A DNA stretch of 64,000 nucleotides from Usnea hakonensis (lineage: Eukaryota; Ascomycota; Lecanoromycetes; Lecanorales; Parmeliaceae). Below the pieces are notes generated by a model. That model was not told where the DNA came from. It saw nothing but the letters and a program-made list of their open reading frames with translations, and did no database searches. Positions 11,914 to 22,501 of this stretch are shown here, in pieces. Location: contig BLJB01000070.1 in the NCBI GenBank assembly GCA_013423325.1, forward strand, positions 62,001 through 126,000. The letters are read 5' to 3'. Numbering within the stretch: the stretch's first letter is position 1; every line of letters starts with the position of its first letter. The translations under genes were made by a program, and so were the position numbers.

Positions 11914-12463
11914 ATGGTACAACCAACGGTATGCCATTCCCATGGGCGCTACATGCCCTCTAGCCGAAGCTGAAACAAATATGCTAGCCAGCAGCGACCC
12001 TGGAGAACTTGTCACGCTTAGCATCGAAACCTGGAGTCCAATCGACCCTCATTCTTTCCAAGTCTGATGGCTCCATTATTCGCAGCACTGGAATCCTTGA
12101 TGCAGCGCCATCCTCGTCTTCGCAGATTTTGTCTGTTGGCAAAGGCAAAGGTCATGATGTAAAGCCGGCGGATGCAGTAAGTAGTGGGATTGATTATCCT
12201 GACAACGCCAAAAGCGACAGGAAAAGCAACAATGCAGAGGACATTGCACGGATGGTGTTCGCATTTGTGTCAGGAGCAAATGCTTTCACGGAAGGTATGG
12301 ACGAGTCGGATGAAGTTAGGCTGCTTCGGTTAAGGACACGGAAGTATGAGATAGTCATCGTGCCGGGTACGTCTTTACACGTTTTGATCGGGGATCATAC
12401 TGAGATGGACCAACAGATCCGAAGTTCCTACACGTTGTCATACATGATACACCGTCGGCCTAA
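11914..12463 (+). CDS. Roadblock/LC7-type dynein light chain
   Basis: Model join(11914..11928,12006..12366,12417..12463), 140 residues. Members bind the dynein intermediate chain and help cargo transport along microtubules. The core reads SRLASKPGVQSTLILSKSDG-IIRSTG, then a helix EDIARMVFAFVSGANAF, then LRLRTRKYEIVIVPDPKFLHVVIHDTPSA, which is the normal C-terminus. Intron 2 (50 nt) is certain because it rebuilds VPDPKF. The first exon is only 15 nt (MVQPT); its acceptor at 12005 was chosen because the earlier acceptors do not fit the frame, so the N-terminus is less sure. Between the first beta pair and the long helix is a Ser/Gly/Lys/Asp-rich insertion of roughly 45 residues, longer than in compact LC7 proteins. 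Confidence 0.85.
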
Positions 12464-13632
12464 TTAGGTGCTTTCGCTTGTGGTGCTCAGACAAGGACGC
12501 CACGCCTTGCGATGTGATGGATCCTTGGGGCTAAATTCAAAGGTAGCCATCGTTTCAACAGGCATGGTGATTGCAAAGGAGAAACGTCATCGCTCGACAT
12601 ACCTGTCCTCGAGATGCATCCTTTTACCTAGATACCCTCATGCAGAAAGCAAGCTGACCCGAACAACCAAGGTGTTCATATCTCAATGTCGCGTAACCCT
12701 TGTCTCGTAGGAGTCATGATGCTGATGGCCCATTCGTAGTGGAGAGATGGCCGGTGAGATTGGTCAATCATAGGTCTTCGCTTTCGGGCCGTCTGAAAGG
12801 TCAGAGTCGATATCATCTCAAAGTCAACATTGGGTATAATGTTCACCTTTAGGTTGCCTGCACAAGCCTCAATTTCATTTACTACTGCAGCCCGATCAGC
12901 ACGGGTGAGAGCTTTGCTAATTTTGCCCCCTTGAATTCCCATCAATCATCGACGAGCCCACTTGTAAGATGGACTCTTATCATATCAATCTTGACCCTCT
13001 CATCAAGAGTGCCATTAAGCGCCGTTAGATACACCCACCCCGAGTATACTCATGTCGCCAATAGCTCCCAGTCGACGATGACAGTTGCAGGAAAAGCGCA
13101 CTTTGGAGTGACACTCCTCACTTTGCCAGGTAAGTTGGGTCTACATAAGGTACGTACTCGTACGAGTACTGTGAAACAGTGCCCCACCAAGTGCCCCACT
13201 TTTTGATGACGTCACAGACCCTTGATCGCTAAAATACCGTATTTTATGCATGAAATAAGATACACTTTCGTCTGTGAACATGGGGCCAAAATCCAAGTGC
13301 ATATGAGTAGATAAGAGTCGAAGACAGATCGAACCATAAAGTAGTATGCCACCATCATTGGAGAGCAATACCTGGTTTGACCGTGACCAAAGATGTCGGA
13401 CACGAAACGAAACGAAACATGTAAAGCGAAGTAGTAAAGTAAGTAGTTAGTGCCCCTCCTTGGTGCCAAGCATTCCTTGTGTCGAAAACAAAGCAACCCT
13501 CACATCCATCACTTATCAACTTATCACTCACAACCTCCCTTATACACTTACCCGTACTTTCTTCAAATACCACCACCTTCATAATCACCACAAATCCAAA
13601 TCCTCAAATAATCAACAGAATTAATCGTCACC
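12464..13632. other. Spacer upstream of the HSP9/HSP12 gene
   Basis: This 1.17-kb spacer has no recognised gene. It includes a perfect 16-nt palindrome (13154-13169), two copies of gtgccccac near 13180-13200, a short acgaa repeat near 13402, and one CCCCT stress-response-like pentamer at 13453-13457, about 180 bp before the HSP start codon. A - strand frame of about 90 codons at 12676-12945 is unrecognised. Confidence 0.5.
13154..13169. other. Perfect 16-nt palindrome
   Basis: GTACTCGTACGAGTAC equals its own reverse complement. Partial copies (GTACTCGTA or TACGAGTAC) recur in other spacers near 34740, 38022, 50704 and 59079. Confidence 0.9.
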
Positions 13633-14183
13633 ATGTCGGATACTGGGTGAGTTGCCTCTCTGCCCTTCCATCTGCCCATATCTCTGGGACCAGTTGACTG
13701 ATAAAGTTCCAATCTCATGTCCAGACGCAAAGACTTCAGCGATAAGGCCGAGGAGGCGCTCAAGCCTGATTCCCAGAAATCTCTCTTCGATAAGACCAAG
13801 GAAGGTGTTACCGATACAGGTAAATCACATCTCTACATGAGTCTACCTAACATGTTACTGACAAAACGTAGGTGACAGAGTCGCTGGCAGCCTTCAGCCA
13901 GGTACCAAGCCTCTTCCATCCCACCCTGGAGGATGCTGTAACCTTACTGATCCATCGAAGCCGACGACAAGTCCATCTCCCAGAAGCTTTCCGACTCCAC
14001 TAGCACCAAGCCTGGCGAAGAGAGCTATATAGACACCGCTAAGAAGACAATCGGAGACGCTGTTCAGTACGTTGAAAAGGCTGCTGAAGGTGACGTACTC
14101 CCTAACTCCATCTCAAAGAACTCTTGCTGACATTCTCATACGTGACAGACGCATACAACAAAGTCGTCGAAAGCACCAAATAG
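13633..14183 (+). CDS. HSP9/HSP12-family small stress protein
   Basis: Model join(13633..13646,13725..13819,13872..13901,13961..14089,14149..14183), 100 residues. The start MSDTGRKDFSDKAEEALKPDSQKS-FDKTKEGVTDTGDRVAGSLQP is the hallmark of Hsp9/Hsp12/Awh11 proteins, small hydrophilic proteins induced by heat, osmotic stress and stationary phase that fold on membranes. Four introns (78, 52, 59 and 59 nt) split a 303-nt coding sequence; all have standard GT and AG ends and keep frame through the C-terminal DAYNKVVESTK. The leader upstream is pyrimidine-rich. A single CCCCT pentamer about 180 bp upstream is compatible with stress control but is weak evidence alone. Confidence 0.92.
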
Positions 14184-14899
14184 ATCCCCACCACCATGAT
14201 ACCCACAACAGTATTGGCAATGCACGGTCCTTAGGTGGAATGATTGATGGCTTAAGGCTGGACGTTTGGCAAGAATTGATGGAAGCGTTTACTCTTGTTC
14301 TCAGCCAGCTCAAGTGAAATAGCCAATGCAAGCTTGAGGGCGATATTTTGACCTCAACACATCTGGACTTCCACGTCTTGTGATCCAATATGTAGATGGG
14401 TAATCTATTCGTCTTCAGCCTTGACTCGCATGGGAAAGAATTGAAGACGGGGTGGAAGAAATCATGCCTAGTGCCAATTTCAGTCTCTGATATCCAATCC
14501 AAGAAAACGATTTTGTTATAGTCACCATAAGAAAAGATGGCCCTTTCGCTTACTCTATGTAATAAGGAAACAAAAATTTTCCTTACTTATGAATGAGATG
14601 TTATCGAGTTGTCCTGCTGATGCCCCTTGACCCTCTTAAATGTTCAGCCTCTATCTATGCATGACTTTCGCTATAGTCTCTTACGAAGAAAGTCAATTGC
14701 TTACTTTTCTTGCATCTTTAAACCAACTCGACTTCAGAAGTTAATATATCTACGCAAAACACGAGACACTACCATCCAGCACATCCTACTCCTAAGAAAC
14801 ATTAGCAGATTTCAACTGCGGACCATCTATCTGACCACCACCATATCCTCGTAACACGTCAATCACGAGTATCATACATCTTTTCTCACCGTTCCCATC
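14184..14899. other. Spacer HSP9/12 to WBP11
   Basis: A 716-bp spacer between two + strand genes. Only short chance frames are seen; it presumably holds the 3' end of the HSP gene and the promoter of the next. Confidence 0.55.
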
Positions 14900-15964
14900 A
14901 TGGCCAAAGACAAAGACCGCGCTCAGAATCCTGCCGCGCAACAACGCAAAATCGAGAAGCAGAAGGCTCTCAAGAAAGGTTCGTTCCTAACCTTACCCTT
15001 GGCGTTCCCCAACATCCCCTCATTTCTTTGGTCGCAATTACTGACGGCAAGGTTTCCGGCAGGCAAAGCAGCCGTAGCCGCCCAACGAACCGAACGCTAC
15101 GCCTCTCGCAACCCCCGTCGTCTGGAGTCGACCATTTCCGACCTGCACAACCTGAAAGAAAGCCAAGGCGGAAGACTCTCGGCCAGGGATCAGCGTCAGC
15201 TGGAGGAAGCCGAGAGAGATGTCGAGAGGGTCAAGAAAGCGAGGGAGGCGTTGGGAGACAAGGCCCCTACGTTCAGCAGCAATAGGGGCGGCGGCGGCGA
15301 CGCGCGTGGCAGAGGGGGCGGTGGGCGAGGGAGAGGTGGTTACGCCGGCTTAGGGAAGAGGAACAGGGAGCAGGAAGAGGAGAGTAGTGGCGCAGAGACG
15401 GACGAGAGTGTGAGGAGGATACCCTGGCCCAGGGACACGCCACCGCCTATACCGCGACAGCGGAGGTTTGATGGGCCGATGCATTCCACGAATGCGAACC
15501 GAGAACCGCTGGGTGGGCAACGACGGCTGCCGGACCGCGTAGAAGCAGAAGCCGTGGTGCCTGATACGTCGCTACCGCCGAAGCCAGCACCGAAGACTAC
15601 GTATGAGAGCAAACCAGTCGTCAGGGATCTGCGGAAGGAAGCCACGGCGAGATTCGTCCCGAATGCTGTGAAGAGGAAGATTGATGCTACGAAGGGAGTT
15701 GGGGGCAAGTTGCTGGAAGAGGAGGAGGTGGAGATGTTGGAGAAGGAGGGTTACGGGGCCGGCGGGAGAAGCTTGGGGGATGGTGCAGGAGGGAGGGGCG
15801 TGGCTGTTGTTGATGCTGCGCCTAAGGTTGGCGGTGGGACCCTGGAAGGCGAGGGAGAAAGGAGGCTGGAGGAGGAGGAAGAGCGGTTCAGGCGCGAGAT
15901 GGGGGAGGGGTTGGACGGACCAAAGCAAGTAATGGTGGAAGATGTCAGTGACGAGGACTTGTAG
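14900..15964 (+). CDS. WW-domain-binding protein 11 (Wbp11) domain protein
   Basis: Model join(14900..14978,15063..15964), 326 residues. The N-terminus (MAKDKDRAQNPAAQQRKIEKQKALKKGK, then RTERYASRNPRRLESTISDLHNLKES) is the Wbp11 domain found in splicing-associated proteins such as human WBP11. Next come an RGG-like segment (GRGGGGRGRGGYAG), proline-rich patches (TPPPIPRQRR, LPPKPAPK) that could bind WW or SH3 domains, and a Glu/Gly-rich tail ending in EDVSDEDL. The 84-nt intron contains no stop and is divisible by three, so retention would give a 354-residue protein with 28 extra, largely hydrophobic residues. The spliced form is preferred because it joins LKK directly to GKAAVAAQRTER as in relatives. 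A role in pre-mRNA splicing is inferred from the family. Confidence 0.85.
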   Translation: MAKDKDRAQNPAAQQRKIEKQKALKKGSFLTLPLAFPNIPSFLWSQLLTARFPAGKAAVAAQRTERYASRNPRRLESTISDLHNLKESQGGRLSARDQRQLEEAERDVERVKKAREALGDKAPTFSSNRGGGGDARGRGGGGRGRGGYAGLGKRNREQEEESSGAETDESVRRIPWPRDTPPPIPRQRRFDGPMHSTNANREPLGGQRRLPDRVEAEAVVPDTSLPPKPAPKTTYESKPVVRDLRKEATARFVPNAVKRKIDATKGVGGKLLEEEEVEMLEKEGYGAGGRSLGDGAGGRGVAVVDAAPKVGGGTLEGEGERRLEEEEERFRREMGEGLDGPKQVMVEDVSDEDL

Positions 15965-16344
15965 TGAATAGATGATACCCTAAGATTTGATGTTGATTGG
16001 AACGCCGAATAGGTTGTGGCTACGAGTGTCCATTCGTTCTTCCACCAGCTGTGTACAATTCGTCTCGTCAAATCGACGGTAATGTTGCACCAGTTTTGTC
16101 AGTCAGACAGCTTTTTCATGTGTGTTTCATGAACTTTAATCCTGTTCCGCTGTCCGTGTCATATCAAAAGTGCAGGATCTAAGGGTGAGTGCCGAGTAAA
16201 AGCATATCTTTCTCCAAGAAACCCTAGGCAAACCAGAACATGTCGTTGGAAAGGCATGGTCTGTTGCAGGCACCCTCGAGCACTCCACAGCACTCGCAGT
16301 CTGAATTATTCTCTCCAATCTGGACATGGTATCTTCTAATTTCT
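15965..16344. other. Convergent spacer WBP11 / CREG-like gene
   Basis: A 380-bp spacer holding the 3' ends of two convergent genes. Nothing else is seen. Confidence 0.55.
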
Positions 16345-17271
16345 TCATGCCTGCAACACTTTCTGTTCGATCGACCCCGTATATTTCTCATACCCGTCTT
16401 CCCCAACCAACCTCGCCTTCGCGACCTCATCCTCACCAACTCCACTCCACTCCGCCTCCGGTATCCATCCTATATACGCCCTATCCCCGAAGCCCCCGAT
16501 CCAATAAACCTCCCTCACCACCAATCTGCCCCACCAGCTCTGATGGATCTTGTTTCCCGGCAGCCACGCCTCGGCATCTGGATGTCTGTCCAGGAAGCAA
16601 GCTTCCACATCGTAGGATAGTATTTCGGAAGTAGGGATCGGCTCGATGTAACCGACTAGGCTGAAGCGCGGCATGTTCGCCGGTGAATAGGTGTAGATAT
16701 CATCGTTCGGCGGCGCTGTGGCCGGGGGATGCCACTTAAAGGAAGTCGAAGTCAGCGTTTCTCTTCAAGGATGGGGGTTGAGTCGTGCGAACAGTCTTGG
16801 GAGTGGTTTACTCCCGCGACCGCTTTTGCGACCTACGAGGCAACCTCGACAGGGGAAAGTATTTCTGAAATCACGACTTACGCGCAAGGAGAGGGTGACG
16901 TTGGAGCCGGCGCGTGTATTACGAAAGGTGGTGGCGATGCTGATGGCAAGGATTGTAGGACTGTAGGTTTGGGGGGAGCAGGAGGCATAGTAATCCATGA
17001 GACCAATGGGGGCGCCGCCGAGATCGCAGGGGGGTTGCTGAAGGGTGAAGAAGTCATGCTCAGTGGAGGAGGTGGAAGGGAAGACAGTGGAGAGGGTGCC
17101 GATTGAGGATAGATTGAGGATCCGACGGGCTAGTACGGCGGATTGGTGGACTGTGGGGATATGGTATTCGGGGAAGAGGAATGCGGGGTTTGAAAAGAGA
17201 TGTCGCGGAGGCGGGGTGGAAGCCGAGACAAAGGAGACGATGGAGAGGAGGAGCCCAGTTGGCAGTAACAT
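16345..17271 (-). CDS. Secreted CREG-like protein (FMN-binding split barrel)
   Basis: Model complement(join(16345..16734,16882..17271)), 259 residues. The N-terminal stretch MLLPTGLLLSIVSFVSA is a good signal peptide, so the product should enter the secretory pathway. The rest matches the pyridoxamine-oxidase-like split barrel of the CREG family: HQSAVLARRILNLSSIGTLSTVFP near the start, GLMDYYASC and ILAISIATTFRNTRAGSNVTLSLR in the middle, and HPDAEAWLPGNKIHQSWWGRLVVREVYWIGGFGDRAYIGWIP at the end. The enzymatic role is not established for this family; some members do not bind flavin. The intron is 147 nt, longer than most here, with a TTTAAG acceptor; the joint R-WHPP fits the family. NVT is a possible glycosylation site. 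Confidence 0.85.
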
Positions 17272-17552
17272 CTTTGTAAACGGGCGGAAGGTGTATGGGG
17301 AGGTAAATAAGAGAGAGCCAAAAGATGCTGATGTTTACATCCAAGCTTCTCACATGGACGGGGGCTCATGGGGATCCGATGACGGAATTGATATTAAATC
17401 GATAGCACGAGGACGAGGTTTTTTAATGAGGCGACTGTAATTCGATACTCCGTAGAGGAAAGACGATTACCAATCTATGAGGACTTTATCCTCGCTTTTA
17501 TTGTTCACTCTTTCCCTTCATCTTCTTCTAATTTCACTTATCAAAATTCCAG

Positions 17553-19210
17553 TCAAAGGCTCGATTTCATGTCACCTCCATATTGGACCCTTCGGATCAT
17601 TGACCGATTACAGTCCGCTATGTTCTGAATGCCCGCTAGGCCCATGCTTTGATCGAAGTCCTGCGTACTGAATGTGAATGATACTCGGACACACGGTGGG
17701 AAACCAGGATGCTTACAGCTAAAAGTCCTCGAAGGGCATCTCGAGCACCGAGCTTCCCCCCTATTGCCAGGCCGTATACAAAGGGTCTAAGTGTACAAAT
17801 TAGCCCAAGTGTCGGCCAACAACAGGATGTGAGAAGACTCACCTTCCTATCAGCACACCCTTTGCCCCCAAACTCAAGGCTTTGATTATGTCCACCCCCG
17901 TCCTGATACCGCTATCGAACAATACAACAAGCTGGTCGCCCTGTCAAAGTTCTGTAGTCAGCATTGCCTATCTTAAAGGCTATATCGAACCTTGGCACAA
18001 ATCCCGAAAGTAAATATCCCAAGGCATGCCTCGAGATGTGGTCCGAAAGGAATTCCACATCTGAAATTACGTACAACGGCTTCCACGATTTCTGGTAGCA
18101 CTTCCAGACTTCCAATTGCTCCATCCAATTGTCGCCCGCCATGGTTACTAACGACGATCCCGTCCATCCCAGCCTGCACTGCCATCCTCGCATCTTCAAC
18201 ATGCTGGATGCCCTTGAGGACGATGGGGCCATCCCACTCCTTCTTCAATAACTCTAATTGCTCCCACGTATGAGCGGTGCCGCTGAAGACATCTGCTGCC
18301 CAGTCGAGGCTTGCCTGCAGGACGTCGTCCTCAACCTCAATGTTGTGCCTTTCCTTGAACTTTCGACGGAAGACTGGGTCAGAGAAGCCCGTTTGGTTTC
18401 CAATTCCTGAGGCGAAGGGTAGGTATCCATTGTCGAGGTCGGCAGGGCGCCAGGAGACTGTCCATGTATCTAAAGTCACGAGTAGGACACTATAGCCATG
18501 AGATTTGGCGCGGCGCAAGAGCTGTTCGAGAATCAGTCAGACATTGATACTAGAGCGTCTATAGATGTGGGGCTACCTACTGAGACGGTGATCTCGTCAT
18601 CCTGTGGCCAATACAATTGGAAGAATCGCACACCATCCCCACTTGCTTTGGCTACGTCCTCGATGCTGGCGCTCGATGCTGTGCTAAGAATGTATGGAAC
18701 TCCAATCTCGGTTGCAACTTCTGCTACTCCTAGCTCCTTGTCTCTGTGAAACACGGTCTGGACACCTACTGGAGCGATGAGAAGAGGGGATTCGAGCTTG
18801 TGGCCAAAGAGTTCGACTCTCAGGTCTCGATGTGTGGTGGGTCGAAGCATGCGGGGAATCAGCTAGTCAGCGATCGTCAGTTTTTTAGAAGACTCGTTCA
18901 CTGAAAAGGTAAAATCTGCCTTCCATTGTCTAAATGCCAAGCGATTCGCATCCATCGTTGCTTTCTCACCGGCTCCTCCTGCAACATAATTAAAACTCCT
19001 GGCACCAAGATTTTGCTTTGCTTGTTCTTCAAGCTTGTTCGGGTTGGTGGTGACCGTTGGTAGCTTATTCCTGAGCAAGCCATCCTCGTATATATCCTTT
19101 CCGATTAGTCTCCGTTAACTCCCTAATGCAACGAGCTCAAGAGAAAGGTTTACCATTTGAAAGGCACCATACTTACGGCCGCCCTCGGGGTGTCCTTGGA
19201 TTTTGAACAT
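17553..19210 (-). CDS. FMN-dependent alpha-hydroxyacid oxidase (lactate monooxygenase-like)
   Basis: Model complement(join(17553..17660,17717..17786,17843..17940,18075..18521,18581..18862,18920..19096,19154..19210)), 412 residues. The FMN_dh domain fills the protein; the family oxidises L-2-hydroxy acids such as lactate. Motifs: SFNYVAGGAGEKATMDANR near residue 55; SPLLIAPVGVQ; LSTASSASIEDVA; VRFFQLYWP; GPIVLKGIQHVEDA with the flavin-contact Lys; the catalytic His-Gly-Gly-Arg in SNHGGRQLDGA; DSGIRTGVDIIKALSLGAKGVLIGRPFVYG for phosphate binding. The GGRQLDGA variant resembles lactate 2-monooxygenase-type members. Six introns are inferred. The one at 18863-18919 appears to use a GC donor (AAG then GCAGAT); the nearest GT donor would leave only 39 nt. 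No mitochondrial presequence or cytochrome b5 domain is present. Confidence 0.9.
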
Positions 19211-20060
19211 AGCTGCGTTGAAGAAGGGATCTCAATAGCTGAAACTTGATATGTGACCGTGTTTTAAGCTAGACTAGTGATTGAAAAGCATAACAGAGCT
19301 GGCATGATTGTCAAATAATTCATCAGGCATCCCCGAATCAAAGGGTCGAGTTTCATCTTTACCGCCAAACCCCGAGGGCCTATCAACGTCATGAGCAGCG
19401 GAAAGAAACCGCTGGTGCCGAAAAACACTTATCAACGCATAAGAAGTTTTCTCTTTCGCCAACGCACCCACACCCATAGCCAACTGGCTATTCTCCTCGA
19501 ACGGACGTGAGATGTTCTTTATCCTGAGTATCACAACGCCTGCTCAGACCTCTATCCAGCGCAACCCTCGGTTTTGCAATGGCCCAATCATAGCTTTGCG
19601 TTTATCAAACTCTTCGAATATTGAGACTACGAGGCAGCTGACCGTATCTCCGCAGATTGGGTCAAGTGATGCGTTGTACTCACAATAAAGGATGACAGTC
19701 GATGCATGGCGGCCAGCAAGATCAAAGGAGCAGCCACAACCCCAGAGCAGATCAAACTCTGAATTGGAAATAGCCAAAAAGTTTAATACTTTTTCTTCAA
19801 GTCTGTATACAGCAAATCTCAGGAGTACAGCAATTATAGTCAGCATATGATAGCAACGTCTTACAAGATAGGGGTATACGCTCGAACGTAGTAAATGTAG
19901 CAACATAAGCAAAGTGCCGAGGGTGCGAGCAAATCGAGCAAGATGAATTGACGTTGAGATGATCTTGTTAGTGGCGCAAAAGGAAGGGTATTGGCGCTTG
20001 GGTCCAGTCCGGAGGTTCGGGTTACCACCCGCGCAACTGAAAAAGAGTATGCGACGGGGT
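19211..20060. other. Spacer FMN oxidase / REC8
   Basis: This 850-bp spacer lies upstream of the oxidase and downstream of REC8 (both - strand). A 191-codon - strand frame covers 19544-20119, but it overlaps the REC8 coding end in another phase and has no recognisable domain. Confidence 0.5.
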
Positions 20061-22501
20061 TCAGACGCCAGCTGGCAAACTAAGATCGATGGAGCCATAC
20101 GGTGAGTCTTGACGAACAAGGACTAGGCTTTTCGTAGCGAGAGCGAGAAGGTGGTGCAGTGCTTGAGCTGCGACAACCTTGCTGTGCTGTGTAGGCGGCA
20201 ACAACCGTTCAAAGGACACCGAAGATTTTGAGACACCATTTCCGGAAAGCTCATCCTCATCGTCGCTTGCATTGGCTGCAAGGGTTGTGATTTCCGCTTT
20301 GACGAAATCTAGGAAATTGTGGGCCTCTTGATTCAGTGTCGCTCTCATCCATTGAGATTGTCCAGCTGTTTGAGTATCAACGGCGGCAGCGGGACCATAG
20401 AGTTGAAAGTCGTCAAAGGCTGGATCATAAGAGTTGTTCCGACCGCCGAGAACCTCGTCTTCATCCTCGCCAGGAGGAAGTTCGAGACTGCTGTGGCGTT
20501 GGTGCCCGCGGCCGACAAGAGGACTGGCGCTGGGCATTCGACTGGCGCGTCTATCCAGAGAGGTGGGACCCGCAGCAACAGATGGCAGAGAGCTACGACC
20601 GCCAGCACTGGAAGGAAACCCACCAATACTGCCGGCAAAGCCCCGCCCATGAACGATGGACGCTTGACGAGAGCCCATGGCTGAGCTGATGTTCCACGGC
20701 ATAGAGGCATCTTCAAGCGCTGGCGGAGCATGACGACCAACTTCGATTCCCTAGTCACGGTCATTGCTGAAAAGAATCGCGGAATCGACTGATGCTTACA
20801 TCGTCCGCTTGGATCATCATTGTCCCTTCGTCATCCATTTCATCCACTCCACGGCCGGCATGATCCCCGTTGCCGTCTCTGATACGTACGCGTCGAGCTT
20901 CACTATTAGAATCATGATCTTCCTCATCATCGCGACCTCTCTTCTGTCCAGTGGTGGAGACTTTGACGCCCGTCAAAGCTTCCATCATGGCGTCACCTGC
21001 AAACATATACAGAGGACTGTGGAGCTTTGAGCTGCCCAGCGCAGCACCTACGCCGCCAATGCCAGTGCCAACGACCCAGAAAGCAGCATTCTTCTTTGCA
21101 AGGGAACAGGCTTTGTGGTTCAGTTTGGCTGCCTTGGCCTCGGCCATATTTTCAAGATAGTCGGTCTTCCATTGGGCCAGGTCAGTGTTGTGGAGCTCCT
21201 GAACTTCGTCTACTGGCAATTGTTTCAGAGCTCGACGCTTGCGCGGCAGAGGAGCCTCCGCAGACTCAGACGATGGTTGTTCCTGATGGATATCGAGGAT
21301 CCTAGAGGCAGCAGGTGCTTGATGCGCGGTCGTTGGAAAAGCTTCAGCTTCAGGCAGGACCATATCATCGCCGATGCCGTGAAGCTGGACCTCCAGATCC
21401 ATGGCAACTGGCTGTTGTCGGGTCAGTCGTCTACTTCCTTTGGACTTGGAGCTGAAGCCAGACTGACCTCGTATCGTCCAGCTTGTTGACCTTCCATTAT
21501 CTCTTGTCGCACACGCGTACTGGCTGCAGAGTCGCTGCCTAGCCGCATGGGACCAGCCGAAGCAGCGCCTGGTTGGGGGGTACGCTCTTCTACTAGATTG
21601 CCCTCAGCGTCAATGGTGAAGCCGGGATCGATGTTGAACCCTTCGTCTTCGTCGTCCAATAGACGGCCGATTCGCGCATTACGTTGAGCTGAGCTAATAT
21701 TCTCTTCGGGGAGAATGAAACCACCCAGATCTCCAGCGCCTCCGCTAGAGCTAGGGATGACCAGTCCGAGCACTGACAAATCAGCCTCGCCCTGACTTGA
21801 GAGGCTCGATTGCTGTGAATGAGGCGATAGTATGCTAGAGCGGCGAGAAGAATCATCAGTCGAGATGTCGAGCGCAGATAGGTCAAGATCGAGTCCCGGA
21901 AGGGCGAATTCTGGCAGAAATCCTGGGTCATCTTGAATTACGAGCTGGTCAGGTCTGCCGGTGTGGTCAGCGTAAGTCCACCTTTCAAAGCACTAGCCTT
22001 ACCGCGCTTTCCCAGCGTTGGGATCAAGCTCCGAGGTACGAACGGCTTTGAGAAGCGCTCTCAGGTGACTCTGAGCCATTTGCGCATCTGACAAGACATA
22101 GCCACATTGCTGAGAGAAGACGCGAGAAACACCGTAGCTGCGGAAGAGTATGAGCAGGCTTCAAGACACGGCTTCCGCAAGAGCTCACAGCAAGCTGCTC
22201 TGCAACCTCAGTGCCATTGGCGCTTCTGGTTGGATGATGATGCTGCATGTCTTCGGGACATTGACGTCCAGGATAGCTTTTCGATTGATCTTCTTGGCAT
22301 TCGACCGAGACCCAAGGGTCGCGACGAGCCTTTCGCTGTTAACTGAAAGCTAAGATCTAGGATTTGTTGAATAAAACACGTACCACACAGTAGCTACGCC
22401 ACCTTCACGAGATGTAAGGACTGTAGAATGGGGGACGATTAGTTGGCAGGCTCTGAACCGCGCGATGGTGTTCGATACGTACTTTCGTGGCTGTAGAACA
22501 T
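20061..22501 (-). CDS. REC8: Meiotic cohesin kleisin subunit Rec8
   Basis: Model complement(join(20061..20750,20800..21411,21468..21954,22003..22137,22189..22329,22384..22420,22483..22501)), 706 residues. Kleisins close the cohesin ring; Rec8 is the meiotic form that is cleaved by separase. The N-terminus MFYSHEILTSREGGVATVWLVATLGSRS, followed by KKINRKAILDVNVPK and RLQSNLLYGVSRVFSQQCGYVLSD, is the Rad21/Rec8 N-terminal domain in its Rec8-like form. The middle is acidic and disordered (DDEDEGFNIDPGF). The C-terminal winged helix (NFLDFVKAEI..., FERLLPP, VVAAQALHHLLALATKSLVLV) is present. The first exon is only 19 nt and the second 37 nt. All six introns are 48-62 nt with good signals. It is divergent from the Dbf2-like kinase across about 1 kb. 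Confidence 0.9.

Noticed and set aside
12676..12945. 89-codon - strand frame with a plausible composition
   Set aside because: No domain recognised, no supporting splice structure, and not enough to call a gene.
17477..17671. 64-codon + frame with a hydrophobic start and several cysteines, like a small secreted protein
   Set aside because: It is antisense to the well-supported last exon of the FMN oxidase, so it is probably chance.
19544..20119. 191-codon - strand frame downstream of REC8
   Set aside because: It overlaps the REC8 coding end in another phase, has no recognised domain and no family-like start.
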